A stretch of 11,843 nucleotides of DNA from an uncultured Clostridia bacterium (GTDB lineage: Bacteria > Bacillota > Clostridia > Oscillospirales > CAG-272): assembly GCA_904502055.1 (NCBI GenBank), contig CAJGDZ010000037.1:1-11843 (forward strand), read 5' to 3'. Shown here one piece after another: positions 1-6,658 of the stretch. A program made the position numbers and the translations under genes. The number at the start of each line of letters is the position of its first letter. The first letter of the stretch is position 1. The notes beneath the pieces are model-generated. The model did no database searches and was not told where the DNA came from. It saw only the letters and a program-made list of their open reading frames with translations.

Positions 1-2437
1 CACAAACACCAAGCTTGTGATCACGATGGGTAACCACGACTGGAATGCCTTTAACAAGCCCGCTCAGTATGACAACACGGTGGCAGTCGAGTTGTTTGAA
101 GAATATTTCGGCAAGGGCTCGACCACGGGAATGGTAAAGATCGGCGGCTATTGGTTCATCACTCTCAATAACGACGATATTTCGGCGCTTCCGAACCAGG
201 CCTTCCGCGGCTGGGGCTGGGGCTACAGTGACGCGAGAGTGGCTGAGTATGAGAGGATGATCGAGGCGGCGATCGCCGACACGGGAACCGACAAGCCCAT
301 TTTCGTTGTCCGTCACACCGGTGACATTGGCACGGTGCTGGGTACCGACGAGTTTATTGCCTCCGCGTCCGCCACCGCGGTGGAAAACCTTGAGGCACTT
401 CAGAGCAAGTACCCCAACCTTGTGGTGTTTTCGGGTCACTCGCATTACCCCATTTATGACGAATTCTCCATTCATCAGGAGCACTATACCTCGCTCAATA
501 CCGGTACGCTCGGCTCGAGCTCACAGCCCCGTATTGGCGGTAAGAAGGTGGATATGTCCTCCGCGAGCAACGTGACGGGTGTTTGGTTGCTTGAGGTTGA
601 TGAGATTGGACGTACCCGTATCCGCATCTGGGACGGAGCCACGAACGGATTCTATGGTGAGACGTATATGATCGACTCTTACCAGAAGGAAGACTTCCTT
701 TACACCGAGGATCGTTATAGCTCGGAGGATGTCTTCTTTGCCGAGGGTGCAGAGATCCAAATTGGTGATATCTTTGATACGTCGGTTTCGATTTCCTTCC
801 TTCCCGTGCCCGAAGCTTCGCTTCTTGCAAGAGCTTATGAGGTCGTTCTTAGCGACAACGAGGGCAACGTGCTTGAAACGAAGTACATTCTCCCCGAATA
901 TTATATCGAAAAATTTGACGTTCCGTTTATGCATTCTTTTGAGAATTTGACACCCTCCACGACCTATCACGTGACGGTCACGGCGATCAATCCCGCGCAG
1001 AGCGTAGAGATCGACCACAAGGATGCTTTCCGCTCCGTGCCGCTTACCGCTACCTTTACCACAAGTGCGGCGGCGACCGAGACCGATGGTGCGGATCTCA
1101 TTGATATCGTGATCGACTCGGAAAATAAGACCGTGAAAAAGAAGATCGGAAACAACCTTGCCGTTGCCGTGCGCGGTACGCCGACGTATGCGTATGACGA
1201 GACGGTGGGAATGAACGTGGTGTCGCTGGATGGCGACACCGATTCGATCCTTCGCTTTGAGTGCCAGTCGATTTCGGATACCTTGGTTGAGGGCTTTACA
1301 CTGGAGACCTTTATCCGTGTGGACGCGATCCCCTCGGAAAACGGCGGACTCATTAGCTGTACGCAGAGCGGCGGTTACGGTCTGTGGGCATATGCGAACG
1401 GATCGCTTCGCTTCCGTCTGGTCGACAACAAGACCAGTGACAGCGGATCTGCCCTAACGCGCAACATCACGCTGTGCAACTATACGGTTGGCAAATATTA
1501 TCACATTGTAATTACCTTTGACGGCACCACTTGCCGTGCTTACCTCAACGGAGGGGCGGCCGGCTCGGTAGAGCTGGAGGAAGGACTGAAGCTTCCCTTG
1601 AGCGCGAACAACCGCAATCTTGTGGTTGGCGCGGATACCCAAACCGGGGCAAACATCCAGACCCCCACGAAGTGTACGGTGGGTATCGTTCGTATGTATT
1701 CGGACGTTATGACCGCAGACGAGGCGCGCGAGGCGTATGAGGCACTGGAGCTTCCCGAGATCCCCGAGGTTTCGGACAATGAGCTTTTGAACCTTTCGAT
1801 CAACGCCTCCGCACAGACCGCTACCGATGTGGCGGGCAAGGGAACGGTGCAGACCACGCTCGGCACGCCTGCCTTTGCCTATGACGAGACGCTGGGGCGC
1901 GACGTGGTGTCGGTGGACGGCACGAGCGGCACGATCTATCACTTTACGATGCAACCGTTTGCCGACAGCCTTTTGGACGGTGCCTTTACCTTTGAGACGC
2001 TGGTTCGCGTGGATGAGCTTCCGACCGAAAAAGACGGCGGACTTATCGGCGCATTGCACGGCGGCGGTTTCGGACTTTTTGCTATGCTTGACGGCCAGCT
2101 TCGCTTCCGTATTTATAACGACACTTCCATTAAGGACATCGATCTTACGACCTATGTCTGTGACACCTATTACCACGTAGTGGCCGTGTATAACGGTCAG
2201 ACCTGCACGGTCTACCTCAACGGTAAGGTGGCCGGATCGACCGAGATGTCGGACTTTGTCTTGTCCGCATCCGATGATAAATATCGTAATCTTGTGGTTG
2301 GCGGAGATACCAACATCGCCACCCCGTCAAAATTTACCAACCCTTCGGCGTGCACAATCGGTGTTTTGAAGCTGTATGATAACGCGCTGACGGCGGACGA
2401 GGTGGCTACCGCCTACGGAAACGCAATCAATAAGTAA
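1..2437 (+). CDS. Secreted calcineurin-like metallophosphoesterase with two LamG-like domains (5' end missing)
   Basis: The reading frame is open through the left edge (first whole codon at base 2), so the GTG at 17 is not a believable start and the N-terminus lies outside the window. What remains is 811 residues. The metallophosphoesterase part shows GNHD at 29-40, a later His in VRHTG (about 301-318) and GHSH at 434-445. These are the third metal motif and the C-terminal His motifs of the calcineurin-like family; the DxH and GDxxD motifs must be upstream. An FN3-like beta domain follows (about 722-1075), then two concanavalin/LamG-3-like domains (about 1103-1747 and 1784-2434). Family knowledge suggests hydrolysis of a phosphoester at a two-metal site, with the LamG domains binding glycan or surface ligands. 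Extracellular location is inferred from this architecture, because the signal peptide is not visible. The next gene starts 24 bases later and is also a phosphoesterase. The substrate is unknown. Confidence 0.85.
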   Translation, partial: TNTKLVITMGNHDWNAFNKPAQYDNTVAVELFEEYFGKGSTTGMVKIGGYWFITLNNDDISALPNQAFRGWGWGYSDARVAEYERMIEAAIADTGTDKPIFVVRHTGDIGTVLGTDEFIASASATAVENLEALQSKYPNLVVFSGHSHYPIYDEFSIHQEHYTSLNTGTLGSSSQPRIGGKKVDMSSASNVTGVWLLEVDEIGRTRIRIWDGATNGFYGETYMIDSYQKEDFLYTEDRYSSEDVFFAEGAEIQIGDIFDTSVSISFLPVPEASLLARAYEVVLSDNEGNVLETKYILPEYYIEKFDVPFMHSFENLTPSTTYHVTVTAINPAQSVEIDHKDAFRSVPLTATFTTSAAATETDGADLIDIVIDSENKTVKKKIGNNLAVAVRGTPTYAYDETVGMNVVSLDGDTDSILRFECQSISDTLVEGFTLETFIRVDAIPSENGGLISCTQSGGYGLWAYANGSLRFRLVDNKTSDSGSALTRNITLCNYTVGKYYHIVITFDGTTCRAYLNGGAAGSVELEEGLKLPLSANNRNLVVGADTQTGANIQTPTKCTVGIVRMYSDVMTADEAREAYEALELPEIPEVSDNELLNLSINASAQTATDVAGKGTVQTTLGTPAFAYDETLGRDVVSVDGTSGTIYHFTMQPFADSLLDGAFTFETLVRVDELPTEKDGGLIGALHGGGFGLFAMLDGQLRFRIYNDTSIKDIDLTTYVCDTYYHVVAVYNGQTCTVYLNGKVAGSTEMSDFVLSASDDKYRNLVVGGDTNIATPSKFTNPSACTIGVLKLYDNALTADEVATAYGNAINK
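1103..1747 (+). repeat. LamG-like domain, copy 1 of 2
   Basis: This encodes the first of two homologous beta-sandwich domains in the partial phosphoesterase. Landmarks shared with copy 2 are TPTYAYDETVG followed by VVSLDG, FTLETFIRVD, YYHIV, YLNG, RNLVVGADT and a closing MTADEAREAYEAL. This order (ETFIRVD, then YHIVITFDG, then YLNG) is typical of Laminin_G_3/concanavalin-like domains. Boundaries are approximate. Confidence 0.75.
1784..2434 (+). repeat. LamG-like domain, copy 2 of 2
   Basis: This is the second copy of the duplicated domain, running to the stop codon. It matches copy 1 at TPAFAYDETLG, VVSVDG, FTFETLVRVD, YYHVV, YLNG, RNLVVGGDT and LTADEVATAYG. The copies are clearly related but diverged at both protein and DNA level, so the duplication is old. 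No C-terminal anchor, LPXTG motif or membrane segment follows. Confidence 0.75.
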
Positions 2438-2461
2438 TATAATTTTCGAAAGGAAACCAAT

Positions 2462-3964
2462 ATGAAAAACACATTTTTCTCAAAAAGAATTTGGCTTGTG
2501 GCGATGCTGGCGGCACTTGTGCTGATTTTTACGCTGTCTGCCTTTGCGGATGCCGCTTCCGCCAACACCGAGACGTCTGCCATTGACCTGATCTCCTATC
2601 AGGTAAAAGCGGACGAAAATGGCGCGTTTTCGGTTCGCCTGATCACCGGTGTGGATTCGCTTGACTACAAATATTGCATCTATACGGTGGACGTTACCGC
2701 GAGAAACACGGCCGGAAACGACGTGACAACAACGCTTATGGGCAGAGAAAACTACGTATATTCCTCGATTTTCGGCGGTCAGACCGAGTACGCGGTAAGC
2801 GAGATCTCCGATTACCCGTATGCCTCCTTGGTTACGGTGAAGGGACTTCGGACGGCCTCGAGCTACATAAAGCTGAAGATCACCCCGATGGTGGTTACCG
2901 CCGATGGCGAGAAGGTGTCCGGCAAGACGGTATTTTTGGTTTATAACGGTGAGCCGGATGGCGAGGGTTATCCCGCATTTGAAGTCGGATTTGCCGATGA
3001 GGAAGCGCCGCGTCATACCGTGGTTCTCGATCCCGAGAAGCAGAGCGAGATGAGCGCGTATCTGCCGGACAGTTGGCAGACGAAGCTTGAGAGCATTAGC
3101 ATCAGCGACACGGAGACCTTTGCTTTCGCACTTCAGACCGATACACACTATACGATCTACAACAATTCGAACGAGAAGGATCTGAATTGCCTCAAGGCAC
3201 TCACGCACTTCCTTCCTCTTGACTTCATCGCCAATACCGGTGACCTTATTAAGGGATATCAGGCGGTTGAGGAAAATACCCCCGCCAACTCGCTGGCCAG
3301 CATGAAGGAGCTTGTTCGCCGCTATACCGAGGACGTGAACAGTTCGGTACTTCTGACCTTTGGCAACCACGATACCAACCAGATCTGGTGTAAGCAGAAC
3401 ACGGTTCCTTCCGATCAGTTCAATCAGCAGGATTTCTACGATCTTGTTGTCAGCAATCTGGAAACGGTCAATGGCGACAATATGACGACGAACGGCGAGA
3501 GCGCTTACTATTACGTGGACTTCCCCCACGATGAAATTCGTGTCATTATGCTCAATACATCCGATGGTGACTACGTAAACAGCTTCGGTAGTCTTTCCAA
3601 GATCTCGAACGCGCAGGCGGCTTGGTTCCGCGACGTGGCTTTGGATACCGAGTATTCGGTGCTTGTAATGATGCACGTGCCGCTTCTGACCGAGTTCCCC
3701 GAAAACGAAAGCTGGCAGATGACAAACAGCGATGCGGTTCGCAATGCCGTAAATGCCTTTGTGGACAACGGCGGCGACTTCATCGCTTATATGTACGGAC
3801 ACAACCATTTGCAGGAAACGATGGTAGACAGTGACGGTCGACGTCACATCTCCTTCACGAACAACTCGGAAAGGGCTGAGATCATTACGATCGATAAGGC
3901 AGCCCGCAAGATCGTGACCTACGGTCTTGGCGCAAACGTGGTAGACCGCGAATTTGATTATTGA
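2462..3964 (+). CDS. Secreted calcineurin-like metallophosphoesterase with N-terminal shared module
   Basis: The 500-residue protein starts at ATG 2462, preceded by AAAGGAAA about 7 bases upstream. Residues 1-29 form a Sec signal peptide (KR near the N-terminus, hydrophobic stretch 10-26, likely cut after AFA at 27-29). Residues about 42-166 are a module also found at the C-terminus of the giant protein at 6659-11836. The catalytic domain (about 220-500) carries the calcineurin-like motifs in order: DTH (227-229), GDL (260-262), GNHD (301-304), MMH (403-405) and GHNH (446-449). All expected metal ligands therefore appear present, and the enzyme should be an active two-metal phosphoesterase outside the cell. 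It lies 24 bases after another phosphoesterase gene and 22 bases before an AraC-type regulator, consistent with one operon. It differs from the upstream enzyme in lacking LamG domains. The substrate is not deducible; a phosphodiester or phosphomonoester both fit. Confidence 0.9.
   Translation: MKNTFFSKRIWLVAMLAALVLIFTLSAFADAASANTETSAIDLISYQVKADENGAFSVRLITGVDSLDYKYCIYTVDVTARNTAGNDVTTTLMGRENYVYSSIFGGQTEYAVSEISDYPYASLVTVKGLRTASSYIKLKITPMVVTADGEKVSGKTVFLVYNGEPDGEGYPAFEVGFADEEAPRHTVVLDPEKQSEMSAYLPDSWQTKLESISISDTETFAFALQTDTHYTIYNNSNEKDLNCLKALTHFLPLDFIANTGDLIKGYQAVEENTPANSLASMKELVRRYTEDVNSSVLLTFGNHDTNQIWCKQNTVPSDQFNQQDFYDLVVSNLETVNGDNMTTNGESAYYYVDFPHDEIRVIMLNTSDGDYVNSFGSLSKISNAQAAWFRDVALDTEYSVLVMMHVPLLTEFPENESWQMTNSDAVRNAVNAFVDNGGDFIAYMYGHNHLQETMVDSDGRRHISFTNNSERAEIITIDKAARKIVTYGLGANVVDREFDY
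2585..2959 (+). other. Shared secreted-protein module, copy in phosphoesterase N-terminus
   Basis: Residues about 42-166 of the phosphoesterase align along their length with the last 120 residues of the giant secreted protein (11438-11797). Matching landmarks are L-SYQV, ENG-FSVRLI-G-D-L-YK, VY followed by GG-T-Y, and YASLVTVKGL against YAALATVKGL, ending in VYNG against VYTG. The pattern of short alternating hydrophobic stretches suggests an all-beta domain. I do not recognise a named family. It is unlikely to be catalytic, since it is attached to two different enzymes. Confidence 0.8.
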
Positions 3965-3986
3965 TTTTTAATAAGGAAGATTTTGT

Positions 3987-4847
3987 ATGAAGATCTACAA
4001 AACCGAGGAGCTGATCGAAGAGGGGAAGAGCCTATACATCTTTTCCAAGAAGAACGATCACAGCCAGGCGACGCACGTACACGATTTCATTGAGATCGTC
4101 TACGTGCTTGGCGGCAGTGCCACGCAGGTGCTTGACGGCGAGCCGTTGGAGGTCAAGCGGGGAGATATGGTCTTCCTCAACTACGGAAGCACGCATTCCT
4201 TCGAGGCGCACGGCGAGTTTCACTATATCAACATCTGCTTCTCGCCGGAAATGGTGGGCAGCGTGATTTCGGATCACAATGCGCTCTCGCTTCTGTCGCT
4301 CACCGCCTTCAACGAAATGCGAAGCGGCTTGAATTGCGGTAAGATCTCCTTTTTCGGGCGCGAGCGAAGCGAGATCGAGTGGATCCTTTCGGACATGCTT
4401 CGCGAATGCAACGAGAAAAGATCGTCGTGGCATTCGGTGATGGAGAGCTATTTTAACGTTCTCATCACGCGTATGCTCCGCAAGAGCGAGCTCTGCCAAA
4501 GCGGCGAGGAGAGCGACGAGATCTGGCGCGAATTCGCCGATTTTGTGGACGGCAATCTTACTGCCGAGCTGACACTTTCGGATCTGGCCAGCAAATGCTT
4601 CTATAACCCCTCGTATTTCAGCCGTGTCTTCAAAAAGCATTTCCGTATGTCGCCGTTCGAATACATTGCCGAGCGGCGTGTGCAGTTCGCGATGAAGCTT
4701 CTCGGTGAAACGAAGGATCCCGTGGATGATATTCTCAGGCGCTCGGGCTTTTCGGATCGAAGCAGCTTCTACCGCGCGTTTTCGAGGTACACGGGCATGA
4801 CGCCGGGCGAATATCGGCGCTCGGAGGTAAAAAAATCCAACAAATAA
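3987..4847 (+). CDS. AraC-family transcriptional regulator with N-terminal cupin domain
   Basis: This is a 286-residue cytoplasmic protein, the usual AraC-family length. ATG 3987 has AAGGAA at 3973-3978. Residues about 15-95 look like the AraC cupin sensor: THVHDFIEIVYVLGG (from residue 29), the RGDMVFLNYGSTHSF segment and FHYINICF are typical of sugar-responsive members. Residues about 190-282 contain two helix-turn-helix motifs. The first is in LTLSDLASKCFYNPSYFSRV, and the second is in the segment containing GFSDRSSFYRAF. The closing TGMTPGEYRR is the family signature. It lies 22 bases after the second phosphoesterase gene, so it is probably co-transcribed and regulates its own operon, perhaps also the two promoters downstream. 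The ligand is likely a sugar or degradation product by family analogy only. No terminator is seen after it, so read-through into the next gene is possible. Confidence 0.92.
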   Translation: MKIYKTEELIEEGKSLYIFSKKNDHSQATHVHDFIEIVYVLGGSATQVLDGEPLEVKRGDMVFLNYGSTHSFEAHGEFHYINICFSPEMVGSVISDHNALSLLSLTAFNEMRSGLNCGKISFFGRERSEIEWILSDMLRECNEKRSSWHSVMESYFNVLITRMLRKSELCQSGEESDEIWREFADFVDGNLTAELTLSDLASKCFYNPSYFSRVFKKHFRMSPFEYIAERRVQFAMKLLGETKDPVDDILRRSGFSDRSSFYRAFSRYTGMTPGEYRRSEVKKSNK

Positions 4848-4861
4848 GTCAAAAAAAGATA

Positions 4862-4891
4862 CAGACAAGGCCTTCCTCATTATGATATAAT
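4862..4891 (+). promoter_or_regulatory. Extended -10 sigma-A-type promoter for the ADP-ribosylglycohydrolase-family gene
   Basis: A perfect TATAAT lies at 4886-4891, preceded by TG at 4883-4884, giving TGaTATAAT, an extended -10. CAGACA at 4862-4867 matches the TTGACA -35 at four of six positions with an 18-base spacer. Transcription would start near 4898, leaving a leader of only about 22 bases. The promoter is embedded in the 5' arm and loop of the inverted repeat at 4864-4920. Confidence 0.75.
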
Positions 4892-4920
4892 GCAAGTATC
4901 ATAAAAGGGAGGTCTTTGTT
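4864..4920 (+). promoter_or_regulatory. Long imperfect inverted repeat overlapping promoter and ribosome binding site
   Basis: Bases 4864-4887 pair with 4897-4920 in a single register with no bulges. Of 24 opposed positions, 21 pair (17 Watson-Crick, 4 G-U), with a 1x1 mismatch at 4871/4913, a 2x2 mismatch at 4878-4879/4905-4906, and a 9-base loop (4888-4896). The inner 8 pairs are perfect: TTATGATA at 4880-4887 against TATCATAA at 4897-4904. The middle block pairs CTTCCT (4872-4877) with GGGAGG (4907-4912), which is the Shine-Dalgarno core. It may work as an operator in DNA, or as a hairpin in read-through RNA. Confidence 0.7.
4906..4912 (+). promoter_or_regulatory. Strong ribosome binding site, potentially sequestered
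   Basis: AGGGAGG sits 8 bases before ATG 4921 and fixes that start. It is free in a transcript begun near 4898, but would be base-paired with 4872-4877 in any RNA that begins upstream of 4864. Confidence 0.85.
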
Positions 4921-6402
4921 ATGCAGAAAAACGTTGATTTTAAATTGAACGTGCAGGAATACCGCGATAAGGTATACGCCTGCTTTATCGGCAAAAACAT
5001 TGGAGGCACGGTGGGCGGGCCCTACGAGGGCAAGCGTGAGATCCTTGACGTGAAGGGATTTACGACCGAGCCGGGCGTGCCGCTTCCCAATGACGACCTC
5101 GATCTTCAGCTGGTGTGGCTATTTGGCGTGGAGCGCCTTGGGATCTCCGCCATCAACGCGGCTACACTCGGCGAGCTTTGGCTGAGCTTCATTCCCGCGC
5201 CTTGGCAGGAGTATGGCATTTGCAAGGCCAATATGCGCCGCGGCCTCATTCCGCCGATCGCGGGTGACTATCAGAACACCTGGAAGCACTCGAACGGTGC
5301 CTGGATCCGCACCGAGGTTTGGGCGTGTATGGCGCCCGGTTGCCCCGCAATCGCGGCGAAGTACGCGGTGGAGGATGCCAAGGTCGATCACGGCTCGGGC
5401 GAGGGCACCTATGCAGCCGCCTTTGTGGCGGCCATGCAGTCAGCGGCCTTTGTTCTGAGAGATCTGCGTGCGTGCATTGAGCTGGCGCTGAACTGCATCC
5501 CCGCCGCTTCACGCATGGCAAAGAGCATCCGCTTGGTGCTTGAGAGCTACGATGCCGGCAAGGAAGCGATGGAGACGAGAAATCTCGTGCAGGAGAGCAA
5601 CAGCGACATTGGTGACGGTTGGTTTGAGGCACCCTCAAACGTGGCGTACGCCGTGATCGGTCTTCTTTACGGTGAGGGAGATTTCAAGAAATCGATGCTG
5701 ACCGCAATCAATTGCGGTGACGACACCGATTGCACCGCCTCGACTGTGGGGGCTACCTTCGGAATTCTTGGCGGCACGGCGGGCATTCCCGAGGATTGGC
5801 GTGCGTATATCGGCGACGAGATCGTGACCATTTCGATTGACCGCAGCGGCATTCTGCGCCGCACGCCGAGTACCTGCCAAGAGCTTACCGACCGCATAGC
5901 GGCGCAAGCACCGCACGTTCTTTTTGAATGCGGCGGCGAGAGCGTTCTTTGGGACGGCGCAACCGAGATTCCCGACAACGTGGATGAGCTTCTGAAGAAG
6001 CAGTGCGGCCGCATTCGCGGTATGAGCTCGGTGAAGCCCTATTCGATGCACTTTGACGGCGCGGTGCTGAGCGCCGACGTGATCCTTGACGGTGCGCCCG
6101 AGATCGCGCCGAACGGCGAGCGGAAGGTCAAGATCGTGCTGACCAATCAGTATGATAAGTTTGGCAGAGTTTTCTACTATGCCAACCTCCGTTGGTGGCT
6201 GCCCGACGGATTTTCGATCGAGGGAGACAAGAAGACCGTGCAGATCTCAACCAACGATTACAGCCATTACAACGGCGTGAGTACCGTGGAGGTGACCGTC
6301 CGCGCAGGTGAGCGCGTGGAGGCGGTCAACCGCATCGTGCTTGAGGTTACGCTCGACGGAAGAATCCTTCCTTTGTATATTCCTATCCATCTTTTGAGCT
6401 AA
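4921..6402 (+). CDS. ADP-ribosylglycohydrolase-family protein with C-terminal beta-rich extension
   Basis: The 493-residue protein has no signal peptide, so it should act in the cytoplasm. The N-terminal FIGKNIGGTVGGPYEG (from about residue 20) matches the glycine-rich G-x-x-x-G-x-x-G start of the ADP-ribosylglycohydrolase (DraG/ARH) fold. NDDLDLQ at 57-63 corresponds to the first acidic metal-binding motif. HGSGEGTYAAAF from 157 and NCGDDTDCTAS at 265-274 correspond to the conserved helix and the final GDDTD metal motif. The key acidic residues for a two-magnesium site are therefore in place. Residues about 370-493 form a beta-rich extension that the core family does not need. In this family some members remove ADP-ribose and others probably act on different N- or O-glycosides, so the substrate is open. 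The gene has its own promoter and terminator but follows the regulator gene by only 73 bases. Confidence 0.88.
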   Translation: MQKNVDFKLNVQEYRDKVYACFIGKNIGGTVGGPYEGKREILDVKGFTTEPGVPLPNDDLDLQLVWLFGVERLGISAINAATLGELWLSFIPAPWQEYGICKANMRRGLIPPIAGDYQNTWKHSNGAWIRTEVWACMAPGCPAIAAKYAVEDAKVDHGSGEGTYAAAFVAAMQSAAFVLRDLRACIELALNCIPAASRMAKSIRLVLESYDAGKEAMETRNLVQESNSDIGDGWFEAPSNVAYAVIGLLYGEGDFKKSMLTAINCGDDTDCTASTVGATFGILGGTAGIPEDWRAYIGDEIVTISIDRSGILRRTPSTCQELTDRIAAQAPHVLFECGGESVLWDGATEIPDNVDELLKKQCGRIRGMSSVKPYSMHFDGAVLSADVILDGAPEIAPNGERKVKIVLTNQYDKFGRVFYYANLRWWLPDGFSIEGDKKTVQISTNDYSHYNGVSTVEVTVRAGERVEAVNRIVLEVTLDGRILPLYIPIHLLS

Positions 6403-6403
6403 C

Positions 6404-6437
6404 AAAGGCGCCGCCCGAGAGGGCGGCGCTTTTTTTT
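6404..6437 (+). terminator. Rho-independent terminator
   Basis: A perfect 9-bp GC-rich stem, GCGCCGCCC (6408-6416) with GGGCGGCGC (6421-6429), closes a GAGA loop and is followed by eight T residues (6430-6437). It begins two bases after the stop codon of the ADP-ribosylglycohydrolase-family gene and separates it from the giant gene downstream. Confidence 0.97.
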
Positions 6438-6576
6438 CTTTTGATTAGGATTTGGTTGGCCTTATTTTATGTTTTGTTTCTATAAAAATACCAAAAATAT
6501 CAAAATAAAGCTTAAAAATCAAGGAAAAAAAGTAATTTTGTGCTAAAAACCGAAAAAAAGAGAATAGATTTTTCAC
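6438..6576. other. AT-rich spacer with phased A-tracts
   Basis: No gene or convincing RNA is visible here. A-tracts recur at 6484-6488, 6493-6497, 6502-6505, 6514-6518 and 6525-6531, spaced 9-12 bases apart and so near one helical turn. Such phasing is known to bend DNA. It lies upstream of the promoter at 6577-6606 and could help it, as UP-like or curved upstream DNA often does. Confidence 0.45.
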
Positions 6577-6606
6577 TTGTTTGGCCAAAGGTAGTTGTAT
6601 TATAAT
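6577..6606 (+). promoter_or_regulatory. Probable sigma-A promoter of the giant secreted-protein gene
   Basis: TATAAT at 6601-6606 is a perfect -10. TTGTTT at 6577-6582 matches the -35 at three of six positions with an 18-base spacer. The leader would be about 45 bases. A 10-bp perfect palindrome, TTTGGCCAAA (6580-6589), lies between the two boxes and could be an operator half or whole site. Confidence 0.6.
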
Positions 6607-6644
6607 AAATTGAGAAGATATACGATACTAACCTATATTATAAC

Positions 6645-6650
6645 AAGGAG
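6645..6650 (+). promoter_or_regulatory. Ribosome binding site that decides the start at 6659
   Basis: AAGGAG lies 2 bases before the ATG at 6653 but 8 bases before the ATG at 6659. Only the second spacing is normal. The second start also gives an MKNK opening like the MKNT of the phosphoesterase at 2462, so 6659 is preferred. Confidence 0.8.
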
Positions 6651-6658
6651 AAATGTGT

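Noticed and set aside
17..19. GTG as the start of the first phosphoesterase
   Set aside because: The frame is open to base 2 upstream and the first metal motifs of the family are missing, so the gene continues beyond the window.
2480..3847. Long minus-strand open frame opposite the second phosphoesterase gene
   Set aside because: It mirrors codon bias of the clear + strand gene, has no recognisable domain and no ribosome binding site context, so it is a shadow frame.
4867..4874. AAGGCCTT palindrome as a separate operator
   Set aside because: Its bases are already part of the longer inverted repeat 4864-4920, and an 8-bp palindrome alone is weak evidence.
4864..4920. Inverted repeat as an intrinsic terminator of the regulator gene
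   Set aside because: The stem is followed directly by the ATG of the next gene and lacks a T run, unlike the clear terminator at 6404-6437.
6456..6486. Second promoter with TTGGCC and TATAAA boxes
   Set aside because: The 19-base spacer and poor -35 in an AT-rich stretch make this likely by chance; the TATAAT at 6601 is much better.
6438..6650. Small RNA or riboswitch before the giant gene
   Set aside because: No stable stem or conserved aptamer pattern could be found by eye, and the sequence is simple and A-rich.
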